Part shown: positions 47,715-61,100 of the stretch, in pieces | Layout of the letters: each line of letters begins with the position of its first letter | Position numbering within the stretch: the first letter of the stretch is position 1 | NCBI RefSeq assembly: GCF_000699445.3 | Contig: NC_067198.1 | Coordinates: 29,577,536-29,641,535, forward strand | Origin: Schistosoma haematobium | Taxonomy: Eukaryota; Platyhelminthes; Trematoda; Strigeidida; Schistosomatidae | Direction: 5' to 3' | DNA: 64,000 nt | Position numbers and translations under genes: made by a program | Notes under the pieces: generated by a model | The model's database searches: none | What the model was told of the DNA's origin: nothing | Seen by the model: only the letters and a program-made list of their open reading frames with translations

Positions 47715-48425
47715 TCACTTTGTGGAGGATCATAGGCCGCAACTCACCAGGATACTACATAGAACCCTGTACTTAGCGATCCTTCTCAGCTGTCTCCAGT
47801 TACTGTTTGTTCTTTCAATGTCTGCCTCCAATCCCCGATGCAATGTGTTCTTGGACTGCATCTCTTCCTTTTCCCTTAAGGATCCCAAGTTTGCGCTTGT
47901 CTCATGACGCAATCTGATGGCTTTTGCAATTTACGTCCTATCCACCTCTAAACACTTTCCCAAATCTCCTCTTCATCTAGAATCCGGATTGTCCTATCCC
48001 ACAGTACGTTGTTGCTGAAAGTATCCTGACAACGGACATTTAGTATTTCACATAAACAGCTGTTCACAAACACCTGTACCTTTCCGAACAGGGTTATACA
48101 AGTTTTCCAACTTTCAGCTCCGTACAATAAAACTGTTCTGACGTTCGTATTGAAGATCCTGACCTTGATGTTGGCTGATAGCTGTTTTTAGTTACATATG
48201 TTCATCATTCGTATGAATGCTGCCCTTGCTTTGCCAATCCGTGCCTTCACATATGCATCAGATCTTCCTTATTTATCGATGATACTGTACAGATATGTGA
48301 AAGTTTCCACCTCCTCCAGAGCTCCTTCATCAAGTGTGACTTGATTAGTGCTCTCTGTTGTATTTCAGGATCTCGATTTTTCCCTTATGTTTACTGAGAC
48401 CTACCCATTGCTACAACTCAGTACA
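47715..48425 (-). pseudogene. Degenerate RTE-clade non-LTR retrotransposon, 3' end
   Basis: Minus-strand fragments follow the order of the RTE (SR2-like) C-terminal region: LDEGALEEVETFTYLYSII, then AYVKARIGKARAAF, then LSANIKVRIFNTNVRTVLLY and near the end GKRKR and DIERTNSNWRQLRRIAK. Several in-frame stops and frame changes interrupt it. Inactive. Confidence 0.75.
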
Positions 48426-49034
48426 GTTGATAATGACTTCGCGCGCCGATGCTATGTTTTGGTTTGGCCCCCCTTCTGTTCATTTCGACGTACTTCTGCG
48501 GCAGGCATCATAGCCCCTTGAAGTATGCAGTGACCGGGCATACGTTACATATATCCCAAACACTTAGTTGTTGGAGGTTGAATACATCATCAATCGATTT
48601 TCAACCCTTACTTAGCACTCCGTAGTCCCAAAACAAACGAGCAGTGCTTCGAAAACATCTGTGATCAAATAATAGTAATCTACGAATATCCTCTACTCTT
48701 CACTTGAATTTGTTGGTGTATAAGATTGAGGAGCTAGGTCGTCTGCAAAGTCACGTTCATCTAGGCACATCCGCATAATTATGGTCTACTTCGATATTAG
48801 TGCTACTACAATAGTAGACCTAGTCCCTAAATTGTAGATATGTTATGATTTGACCATCTAATTTATAAGATCTTACGTGGAATTGGCATTGTCTATCATG
48901 ATAATCGGCGATATGGTATCTAGCACTTTTGACGAACACATCCGAGCTGAAGAGGGAATAATACATTTGATGCAATAAGCGGGAGACTACGTGACCGTGC
49001 CTGTACGACCAAGTCATGCCATTTCGATTATTTT

Positions 49035-49375
49035 TTGCTGCGTACTACATTACGTATTTTAATGTACAAAGTTAATGTTCGACCACTTCTAGAATACTCC
49101 ACGTTTATTCTTAGCAGTGCGCGCATAAAGGATAAACTGAGGCTGGAATTCTTTACACTCACTCAAGTGATTCGACATGCAGAAACTCCTCATTATGACA
49201 TCCGTAATTCCTTGATACTAGTGAGACAAACTTATTCTAAATCATCTCTCTATATGAATTACTTTGCCTGTAAATTTTCTAGAATCTGGAATAATCTACC
49301 ACAATCTATCCGTACGATAAAATCACTCCCATTATTTGTTCGCTACATACTGCTCTTCTAAAAATGCATTGAATG
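49035..49375 (+). pseudogene. CR1/Jockey-like non-LTR reverse transcriptase remnant, C-terminal part
   Basis: The frame reads YKVNVRPLLEYSTFILSSAR, like the thumb-region YKTYVRPLLEYC signature of CR1/Jockey-type elements, and ends in an IWNNLPQSIR-type motif that commonly closes these proteins. Only about 108 codons remain. Confidence 0.65.
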
Positions 49376-50316
49376 TTGTAGCACCTGTAAGTGTATCTCA
49401 TCCCACAATAGATATTATAGGAACTTTAAAGGTTTAGCCGATTTTATTAGTGCATTCCCTGAGTGAAACCACCTACTTGCTGTCACTCCATGTTAACACC
49501 GTCCCTAGCAACTTTAACTAATTTGAATAACATCAACAGTATATCACTGTGTCACATGCATTTTGGCAGATCTGATTGACATATTTTGGTAATGACTGCT
49601 TTGTTGTTCCGTGCTCTTCTTTCGCTTCAATTTCTCTAGTTGTAGATAATTGGCAATCATTCAATCTGGCACAGGAAATGACCTTAACTACACCGTTCAT
49701 AAATCAACAGGCTGTCCATTTAAGAAAAATTAAAAATTCCTGGCTGATGCACTGGATCGCTGTAATACACGTACTACCTAAACAATTACTGAACTAGTAT
49801 ACCTAAAACTATCTTCTATCACATGTTTGTTCTGTACATGTTATGTTGCTATTCATATCAAATTGATCATGCCTGTAAACTGGCGTGAATTCTGTAATTA
49901 TCATTTTCAGAATATATATATATATATATATATTACTGAATTTTCCACCGTGTTAGATGTTTGATGTGAATTTTCTCAGCCATCTTATGTTCATCTCCGA
50001 GTATTGTGTGGTTAGAACCAATACCAATACACTACACTCCTACCTAGAATCTATGGCAAGCTTGGAAAGGGTACACTCTTACATCAGATAAACGAAGTCA
50101 AATACAGAAACTGCTGAAAAGAAAATATTGAAAGTCTGAAAAACACTTCGTACGACCGATTGGGGATTATTTACAGATAACCCATCGGAAAACGCTGTTA
50201 ACATTATCACTTGTTAACTTAAATTATGTTTTGATATTTTTTACCTGATTGGGACCATTTTCGTAAGTTTAGATCAACTTATGTCTTCCTAACTGAAGCG
50301 AATATGAAGGGTAGAA

Positions 50317-50490
50317 AGTGAGCATACAAGGAGAAAAACTCCATTGAAGTTCGCAAGCTAAGTAGTCTGGCAAACCTAGATATTAGGCGTCTGAACTCGG
50401 TGTTTACTCAGGAACTTCTATCTCGCGAAAACGTTACAAGTATGTGGAAACTCTCTAAAGAGCTAACAGGTGAGAGACACATTAGAAGCG
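50317..50490 (+). pseudogene. Non-LTR retrotransposon fragment, linker before RT
   Basis: An open stretch with VRKLSSLANLDIRRLNSVF and MWKLSKELTGER resembles the segment between endonuclease and RT in CR1/Jockey elements. It is downstream of the C-terminal remnant at 49,035, so it belongs to a separate insertion. Confidence 0.4.
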
Positions 50491-51346
50491 GTAACCAGAT
50501 AAATGTGACTTAAACAAGTCTTTTGTACGTCAGTCATCTGATCTCATGATCCACAGGCTCTAAGAATAGTTGTGTTCCAATTTTCTATGGATATGAGGTT
50601 AAAATATGTTGCGTTTTGCTATTAAGGTTCCTAGTCAGTCCATGTCGTCCCATGATATTTTCATACCCGGTGTTGTCTCGTATCAGAATGGTCACGTCCT
50701 CTTTCAGGCACTTCTCTACGATCAATGAAGCACTAGATGGACATAGTCGTTTTACTAGAATTTCATTGTCAGTTTAAGGCGGATTTCTACCACCTTGAGC
50801 TTGAAGCTAATTGTGAAAACTAGAAAGTGTATCATAATTTCTCACGGATTGCAAGCCAAGCTTACTCAGTACCTCTTAATTAATGTAACCAACTCGAACT
50901 CTTCGGGATAAGCAACTAGATATTGCTCAAGCTTTCATCTGAGGTTCCACGTATTTATCCTACCATTTGAACGACCACGGAGTTGAATATGTAACTATTT
51001 TCCCAATTGATATATTACACGCGTGGAAGTGATGTACCGCAATTCTAATAAAACTTTGAAACAAATAACAAGATAAATATCATTTCTTGCAAACACCACA
51101 ATTTATACACAAATACAATCTGCTACAGATTACAAGATTTAGCGACCGAAACGTTTATACTTTTTCATACTTACGTATAAACCTGAATATTTCTGTCGTT
51201 CGTCTTCGCTAGTTTCATACACTGGTTCCTACATAATTTATAAATATTTAAACTGCTAGACCAATTTGTCTGTGCGAGGTGCCGAATCTTAAAGTAACGC
51301 AAGTCAAATTTTAAATCGCGCTGTCTGTAAAACCAGGGTCAAATTT

Positions 51347-51352
51347 TTATTT
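51347..51352 (-). terminator. Polyadenylation signal AATAAA of MetRS
   Basis: TTTATT on the plus strand, 148 bases after the MetRS stop codon on the minus strand. Confidence 0.5.
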
Positions 51353-51499
51353 AATAGCCAAAAGTAGTAGGATATACAAAGTAATGCTTTAAAAGGTACA
51401 TGTATTCCATAAAGTACATAAGTGGTGAAGCAATAGTTAGAACAAGTACTTTGATAAATTAATTGTCACAGGAAAGTCACACATACATTAATGATTCTT

Positions 51500-54400
51500 T
51501 TACTTCGGCTCATTTCCATTAGTCACAGACGCAGCAGATGAACCACTGTAAACTTGAGACAAACGTTTGATTTCATCAGGATCTATTTTCCGAAAAAGAG
51601 GGACTGGCTACAAAACAAGAAGAAAATTAAGTTCTTTCAGTGCAATTTGTCCTAGTAATTTGGAAATTCAAAATAAATAATCAAATGCATCAAAAATACT
51701 TCATGTAATGGTAAAAAGAGATGAATATCAGTTGTCTTAGAAGTGCAGTCAGCCAAGATAGATAGGCGTCTGATGATTGACAAAATCTTGGCTTCCGCCA
51801 ACTTGTTATAGCTGAAAAATGTTGCTACGACGTAAAATCTGTTAAAACGGTGTATAATTACCTAATATTTACCTTATAAATTTGAGGTATTGTAACACTC
51901 TACACCTTTCAATCCTTCTTCGAAATTGCATATTTCTCTTTTTCTCATTCGGTTCAATCCTACTGCTACAGCTTTCCTATTCCTCTGGCTGATGGGTATT
52001 TGTGGTTGGTCATATCCTACTTATGTCTGTTTACAACTCTGAAAATATAAAGTATGCAAATATGACTAACCTTTCCAATACGATGACCATCAGGTAACAA
52101 CCTCTTCACTGTAAATTCATTTTTAATAATCTGCACGAAACTCATTTGGGATTCCGGAAGATCACACTGCTCAATCCAGATCTGTTTTCCAATTGTAGGC
52201 ATGTAAGGATAAATCATAGCACCAAGAAGACAAGCAACATTCGCAGCAACGCTTATCACAACACCAGAACGCTGTCTGAAATGTTTTTATGTGTGACATA
52301 ATTTAAAAGTAATCCAAAAGCATGTATACAGAAAGTAAATGTTGATTATAATTAGAAAGATTCTATTAAAGCCTTTAAATAACTATCTCACACAATATTA
52401 TATTTGAGAATTTATTACAGTTTATATGACAAATACTAACTACTCAAATATTAACGTATGTATGCGAAAAACTGTCCAAGACTAAAAAATTTCAGGATGT
52501 AATAAAAATATTATGTGCTTTTCTGTTTGGATCAAACATATGATAAAATTTGCAAATTTCATCTAATAATTTATTGTTATATTAGTCGATCTTAAGATTA
52601 AAAAACCCAATAGTTAAAAATCGAGTGTCTACACACCATCAATTGACATATCCAATTGAAATAGCATAGCAAAACCAACAGAATATAGCAACATTGGGCG
52701 ATGGATAATGCAAAATCGCTTACCAATAATCAAATGACCGGGAGTTTCCTTAAGGTTGGAATTTTTGATGATAATATGCACAATAAATACTTTATGACTA
52801 TAAAAACAGGAAACTCAATGACATAATCTAATTTTTTTAATATAACGTACTACCGCATATGTAAAAGAAGACATACAAGCAATAGACACTATTGAGATGG
52901 TGGGGAAGATTTGTAGCTCAGGTGGGTGATTTTGGTGGTGTTTTGTTCTCTGAGCTGGATGGTTTGGTCGTGGAGCTTTCATCGTTCTTCTGAACGACAT
53001 CATCAGCACAAACTTCAGATAGAAGTGAAGTGTTCGAATTTCTCCATATGTGTTTCACACCACCAAAATAGACACTATTTCCTGTTCTGTTAGTGACTAC
53101 ATTATGAGTGATCTCCCTAAGTACATCGCTGAATTAAACAAGTAGTGATGAGTTTACTGAAAATATAAATGTCACTAGAGTAGTATTCAATAAAAATATA
53201 TAGATACTATATCATAGATTCGCTTGCATTTAATGTAATGAATAAACATACCATTTTACAAATAATAATTTTAACGTAAGTTCCAGGTTAACAGTCATAT
53301 AAACAAGTTTAAGGTAACAAAGAGATGAGATTTTGGAAATGTACAAAAAATCGTTGGTCATATAAAGGGCTTTGACTAATGTTGAAATAACGCTTTGAAT
53401 GACAAAACCATAGTGGAACACGTTAAGTAGGCTGACACACGTATGTGTATGATAGGAATTTCCTTGTGGAAATTTGCAGAACACCAGAGAAAATCTTTGT
53501 TAATTTTAATATCATAACTGGTCAACATGTTAATACCAAGGTAAATATAAAGCACTCAATTCAGTAAAGACCTAAGCATCTTAGATTTCAAATTGTTTAA
53601 TTATTGGAAAAGCTAATTCCTCTCAAATAAATAAATAAAAATTACACCACAAGGGAAGGTAATATCAAAATAATTTAGTTTAATAAAAGATAGGAACGAA
53701 CTTTGTTTCCGGTTTTTTAACAGCGACCCACGGTTGATTAGCTTGAAAGTAACCATTACCAAGACGAGCAATTGTCAATACATTTCGAATAGCATCTCGA
53801 AGATGACATAACTCCATATTGCGCATATAACTAGCGAAGAGTTTATTAATTCTGGCCAAAAATTCCGTATCAACCGGTTCTAATTTTGTTATTGATGGAA
53901 TAATCGAATTGAAAAATCGTGACACAAAAGAAAGAGATCTGGCAAGATCAGAATTAGAGGAGAAAAAACATGTCGACTTAACTAATCAGTAGTAAGTCAT
54001 AGGAAACATTGATTTTAATTCAAAGTTATTTTATTAACCATGTGAGAATTCATATTGATCAAACTAATGAAACTATGAAACAATCATACACTCCGGTTAT
54101 CTGGAGTAAAGTACATCGATATGGTATTAGTACGAATTTGGAATTTCTCACTATTGATATTTATAACTATAATTGATTAGTCACTATCATCATATGTAGA
54201 TCATGAGTAGGTTGTCTCTAAACAGCATTATAACAAATTACAATATATTTAGTATGTAGTCAGGAGTGGAATCTAGCTGACATATCGCCGATAGAACAAA
54301 ACGCACTTCGTGGATTCGACTTCTAGGCAAATCAAAGCCATATAAAATTGTCCGTAAAGGTTGGAATACTTTTGTTGTTGGTGTTAAGGACTGGAATTGA

Positions 54401-55077
54401 TTAATCTCTTATGACATATAAGCATCTTGAGAGCGTCCTGGATTCCACCGCTGGGCACTACTTATTTCTACTTAAATAGTTTTTTTAAATTCTGTCAGCA
54501 CAATATGAATATCAATCATTTCCTGTCGTCAATATAAGCAACGGAGAACTGAAAAACCCTTACTAATGCCTCTATAATCGTTGAACAAGTTAGTAGCTAT
54601 CTGGACTCAATAGCAGAGAGGAAAACGGCGTTGGGTTTTTTAGATGAAAGGTACTGGGTTCGACTCATTGTGTTAGCCACTACAATTATGATACAACTGA
54701 ACCCGGTTAACGAGTTTAGAGTCGGATGAAACATGCGTCCTGAATCCGACTTCTAAGTACATACCAAATATGCTAAGATAAATCGACTTGGTATATATGT
54801 ATAGGTAAACAACAGATAGTGATAGAAGTTTAATTATAAACTAATAAACAGATGATTATAATTTAACAAATAAATTGTAATACTGCATACTAAGAAGTTT
54901 CCACATATTCTACGACGGACAAATCGAAATACAAATAAATTATTTCTGTTATCCAGTACTAAGAGCAATAAATCTTGATTCAGATAATGTACGTAGTACA
55001 CCTGATAAAAACACCATTAAATTATAAACAATTGGTGTCAAGATTATATTTACGGATGTTTAGTGATCCTTGCTTTC

Positions 55078-55162
<85 letters not shown>

Positions 55163-58100
55163 AATGACAATCTTCCAGCTTCATGAAGCACGTGGAATGT
55201 ATAGCCTGAATTTGTTGTAGAAAATAATAAATTACGATTAACTCAAGGACACCAGTCAAGTAGTTACCACCTCCCGATAAAGTTCAAACAATAAACTGAT
55301 GGATTGATAATAAACTTACCGATTAACAAAATTACCTAAATTATTCAACAATTCTGAGTTATTTACCAACATGAAATCATCCCAGATAAAAGCACTATCC
55401 TGTAAAAAGATGAATTATAAAATTAGAAAAACGATTATATCCAGGGACAAAAAGGTGAAATATGTTAGAAAATTTTAGAGCCCTAAATTAATTATATTCA
55501 CTGTATACAATTTAAAAATAAATATTAAATTGTTTTCAGAGGATATATATATCGCCTATGGAGTAAACTGGTACCCATTTATTAATTTCGCAAGAACAAA
55601 TACACTAACTACCATAGATTTAAGTCCAGTACATAAATACTAAGCTGACAAACGATTCAATCACAAAACTGGATAGCTTTTTGAATATTGATTATTGCAA
55701 ACAACAATTTCATCACGATACGAATTTTCTTAAAAATCTAGAGTATAGTGAAAATATACTTTGTTTTTATTATCCAACTACCAAATAAAATATGATGCCA
55801 ATTCTTTACATAAACTAGATTAGATACTTCTGAAGAATAAAGTACATTAAAACTACAAAGTTAAATTAAGATAATTAACATTTGACAACTTTATTTGATC
55901 TATAATGTAATATGAATGTTGTCATCACTCCAGTTGAGGTTAGTTATTTATATGATGCTATACAAAATCAAATTAATAATCTGTTAGAATTCCACGAGAT
56001 TTGAATTATTCTAAATACATATTTTTTTTTATTTTTAAGGAATTTCTTATTCATCTACACTACTACAGTAAATCGTCATTATTTAATAAGTAGCTCATGT
56101 TTTTATTAAAAAACTATCATAACAATTGTGATACATTAGACATGTTATTATCCCTAATTCCTTACTGTGTTTATAGTAAATATATACTTTTATAATACTT
56201 GCAATAACAATTTTCAGTGAATCAGTACCGCTACAAAATGTTCCCTTCAAAACAAAAGCCAGAAACTTATCTACTTAAAGTTTTAAGTAAAAACGTCAGA
56301 ATGTTCGATAAATTAGGTACCTAATACAGGTTAATCGGAATAATTAAATACAAAATTATTCTAACTTTTATAGAAAAAAACCATTTTAGTTATACGAGCG
56401 TTTGAAAATAAGTGTTTGGTAACACAGTGACAATAATTTAATTTGCGGTACTATCATCTAAGAACAGTAGCTTTAGTAGCTTGGATATGCTTTACGAATG
56501 TCATATCTCAGCATTTTCTATATTGCACATTATTTGGCGACGCTGGGACTATGTGGAGAGTGAGTGGTGATTAGTTTACGACGACGCATTATAGTAAGAA
56601 AGCTATATGCGTTTGGGATGGATTGGTCCATCATGACTATTCGGTTACAGTTCTAGAGATTGAACAACTCAGTTAGTGGCTAGAAACGTTATCAGATATG
56701 ATTCAGAATACAAGCCAATGGCGATCATGGCGCAGTTTTCTATTCCCTTCGTAAAATTGAGACTATCTCCCTTGACTGAAAAAAGTTTTTATTGGCTCTT
56801 TTTTAACTGAACTAGTTCTTTTTCCAAATAATATTCTGTTTTACCCATTCATAAACTGTACTGCTCTCCACTCATCTATTACTACTTCATTTATGTTGTG
56901 CATTTTTGGTGTCCTATTGTACTGAAATTTATAAGTTATAATTAAATTAATAAACAAACAATAAATAAGTAACGGAGGGGAAGTAAGCGTTTATTAATTT
57001 GTACTGCGAACGTGATAATGAACAAGGGGTTAGTTTACTATTTTTTGATCCACGATACCCAGAACATTTATACGCTTGGTTTTGTCATATGAACAAGTGT
57101 AACAGAATCGAAAGTCAGATATGTAACTATATAGTTATCAACAGTGTGGTCATTTATACAGAATTTCATACTCTTGAGAACGACAGAAAAGTGTTACGAC
57201 CATTATGCAATCAGGTCTGTGCACTTTTATCCAAAATGTAGGACGATATCAGTTACTAAAGTTGGAGCGACTTTTTCATCAAGCACTAGTATTAACTAAA
57301 GAGAACCGTAAAAAAGCCAGGAAGCACTAGGTAGTCATTTCACTCAGTTAATATTAGTGTTAAATCTTTATATCTCTCATCTTCATTTCTTTACTGTTGG
57401 ATTATTTTTGTACATTACATTATACTACTTGTTAAAATTCAGGAACTAAATTTCAACTTGGTTGTTCAATTTTATGACTGACCGTTTACATGAACTTGTA
57501 ACCTTCTATTTATTTATCATCACATAATGAAAACACTCTTGAACCTTTGTTTAAGTATACAAGTTTCCAATTTTCGCATTTTTGGTTACTGTTTAGATTG
57601 TTGACAGCAATTGTTTATTTTGATATAGATACGAGCTTTTACTTAGATTACAGAAGTATTCTTCTTTATATAGCATATATTGACGCGTACAGACTCTACA
57701 TACACGTCTAAAATTCAGAACCGCATTATGGATAAATTCTTTTATTTTGAATCTCGGAGATTCTCGCGTAACCTAGTTGTTTGTTCAGATCTTCTAATAT
57801 ATTTAATAATTGGCCTTGGATAAAAACTTCTCAAGTCGGATTATTTTCACAAACCCATTAATTCAACAAATAAAAATACATAAGATATAACTAACTTGTG
57901 ATTCAGGTCTACGATACAGTAAATAAAATCTCCAAACATCTGATATAACACCTGATTTCATTGCATCATCACCAAATACACCAATTCCACGACTTTTTGA
58001 AAATTTGGTATTTTCATAGTTCATATACTCTGAGCGTAATATTTAAAGTGAGAAAAACAACGGAAAAAGTGGTGTAGTGAACGAGGACAAAAGTGTGGAC

Positions 58101-61100
58101 AATCGAATGTATTTGAACATAAAATTACAGAACACCTTAGTAAAATCGGGAAACTATACAGTAAATACTTCACTTGCAAAATGTCAATCAATTGTCTCAA
58201 ACTTGACTGTTCCTTTTGCAAATATCAGTCATCCGTCTCAGAATCCGTCGTTTTTTCGTTTCCACAGCAATCATTCTTTGTTGTCACTCTCTTTTCTTCC
58301 ATCTTCTTAACCTTCTGCTACCAGACATTTTGCTTCTGATTGATGATACATACTACTTATATCTGTCGACATCAGTAGCACACACTACAGCAGTACAAAA
58401 AGTTATAATGAATCGTGGATGCGCACTGCTCTGGAGTCCCATACTAGAACGAAACGGCCGTCCAGTGCTTCCAGGCTTTCCATGGTGGTCTAGCTTAAAT
58501 TGACTCATGATTTCAACCTGTGGAATTTCTGAAAATTTCCACAAAACCCATTCTGATTATATTGAATTATTTGTCAATAAAACATTCATCATTAATGTAA
58601 CCCAATTTAATTAGTTTTAATATGATTCATATTATCGAGGAATATAGGTTTACGTAGTTGACTTAGAGTCTTACTGTTATGTGAGAAAACTAGTAATCTT
58701 ATCTCCTTTTCTAAAGAAAAATGGATGAGGGATAACGTTTAAACTTGTAACCTAGCAATTGAAAATCAAATCGTTTAACTACAAAGTCTACCGCTACACT
58801 CAGAGTACAGAGAATAAAATTTATCTGCCTATAAAATACAATAACAATATAATTTACGAATTGTTATCCATTTTTGACAACACACCGTTTAAAAGTATGG
58901 TATTCACATACTGGCATAAATTTGAATAAAATCAAGTTGTGAATATCAGTTATGAAGTTCTGGGAAAGCTTCAGTGAATTTATGTAGACAATCAAAGAAT
59001 GACTATAATTTTGCTTTTAATACCTAGCTATTGAGATTTATACTACTTTAGGTGATAATACACTTAAACAGATGCATTCATGCTATCGAATCTTAAAATG
59101 TCCAATTTGGATATTTTACTATTTTAAACATTTTATTTTTCGATTATATGTACTCCTTATGAACTAGTGATGTGTCAGTGAAAGTATGATATGATTGGTT
59201 AATGATCAAAGACAGATATATCTAACTATACTAAATAAAAGTGATAATTTTAAATGTAACTTCCATTCAACCTATGTTGATTGATTGTATCTTTATGTCA
59301 ATAAATTATTGGCTGATCTAATCTGATTCTCAAACATTGGTTTGAGTTACGTAGTTAAGTATCTAGCCAACTTTTGAGTGCAGTTATATGGAGTACTGTC
59401 TAATATTGAAATCTCTTATTATTTCAACGTTTCAACCACTAGATTTTCCATGTTTAATCTCCACTGTCACTAATGCAATCATTATTTCAATTATTTCACC
59501 TTTGATCTTACATATTAATTCCATTTTACGGTGTGGATATGTGAATTGTAGCAACTTGATCTTATGAAAATTTGTGCTAGATACTATGTTGTTTATGATT
59601 AATTGACTAACTAAATAAATAAACATCTATCTTTTAAATGATAAATAATTTCATTCCAAAGTTGTTTACAAATAACATTTAAAGCTTTCATTAAGTCAAC
59701 CAGAATGATATCCTGCTTCGATTTGGGCACTCGGGCAGTATCACAGCCCTCACACATATCAAATGAGATTTGTGTGGCGTATATGTATTTGGTGCCTCCT
59801 TGTACCAACATTTATGTGCTAAAATAAAAAAAAACCAGAATGATATACAGATATTTGTCTTTCTTTTTGAGATAGACAGGAATTATCTTGATAAGATGAA
59901 TACTAGAATACATCATCCAGAGAGAGAAAAAATAGTCACCAAACATAACTATCATATCACTAATACACCTTAGCCATCATAGGTGTAAATCATTTCAAAA
60001 TTATGACAATTTTAGAACGACATCGGTTGTGTACTTAAAAACCATTAAAGTACTGAGTTTAATCAGGACCAGATAAATATCAATCAAAAACAGTTGTTGT
60101 GTGTATATAATATATAATATATATGCTTGGATGATTAAAAATGGAACAATAATGAATTTTACCAGTAGAAAGTAGATGTTTTACGAGAGTATAACCAGCA
60201 TCGGCTGCTAACAAACATGAAGGAAATACAATAGCATGAAATGGAACATTATCTTTTGCCATAAATTGGAATAATTCAATTTCACTGTCATCAGATGGTT
60301 GCCACCATTCCTTCCAGTGTTTTGTGTAATTTGCCGTAATCGAAATATAACCAATAGGTGCATCGAACCAAACATAAAACACCTTGAAAATAATGAAAGA
60401 CTTATAAGTTCAGGATGAAATGAACAATTCATAAAACACATTTGGGAGTAAATTTCAAATTAAGATAAATAAAAGTGACCGGAAATGAGCAGAAATGTTT
60501 GTAAATTTAATAGAACATATCAATAGTGAAATGTAATGAAGAGTTGTAATAAATGGAATGATATGATAAACAATGATAAATTAGACATTTCTTAATAATT
60601 AGTAACGCTAAGTCAGAATTGTTTTTTGTAAATGACAAGCCTAAATAATTTATTTTCACCAGAATGTTTTGTTATTTGAAAAAGTTTAGAGTTGTTGCAA
60701 ACATTATACAATATAATCTGTCTTCTGCTAATCATTACTATTGAGTAATTTATGTACCAAGTAAATGTATATGTATTCCGCTCTGAAGCATAATTTCCTA
60801 TGTGAGGAGGAGCAATATTATACGACTTCATGAACTGAAGTACAACAAAGTTCAAGCTTTCGACCAAATGGTTGTAAGTCAACTGACTTAACTACCAAGT
60901 AACCCACTGTTAGCGGGACATAGACTGGATTAAAGCATGCTCAATGCACGATTGCTTTGATGCACACTGATTGGCTAATTCTTATCCAATCGGTGTTAGC
61001 CAATACTTAGTGAACACTCTAGAAATCTCATGTGAAAAACTATAAATATACTAGCGTTTTCCCTATTGCACTACATACTTGCTTCTTGCTTCCATCTAAC

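Larger units (their letters stand above)
47047..51499. other. Right flank of the array: transposon debris before MetRS
   Basis: No host gene recognised. Contains RTE-like (47,715-48,425, minus) and CR1/Jockey-like (49,035-49,375 and 50,317-50,490, plus) remnants and a short (AT)n run at about 49,913-49,933. Nothing was recognised in 47,047-47,714. Confidence 0.6.
53939..55319 (-). other. MetRS intron with two degenerate SMalpha-like elements and (TA)n
   Basis: Holds the foldback relic at 54,255-54,465, a tRNA-like/hammerhead relic at 54,609-54,760 and the TA microsatellite at 55,079-55,158. Confidence 0.7.
58030..60162 (-). other. MetRS intron (2.1 kb)
   Basis: Holds a SINE-like repeat with a hammerhead relic (58,090-58,560) and a dispersed repeat at 59,695-59,815. 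No other feature seen. Confidence 0.65.

Noticed and set aside
54975..55220. 81-codon open frame with a long Ile-Tyr repeat
   Set aside because: It is simply the TA microsatellite read in frame.
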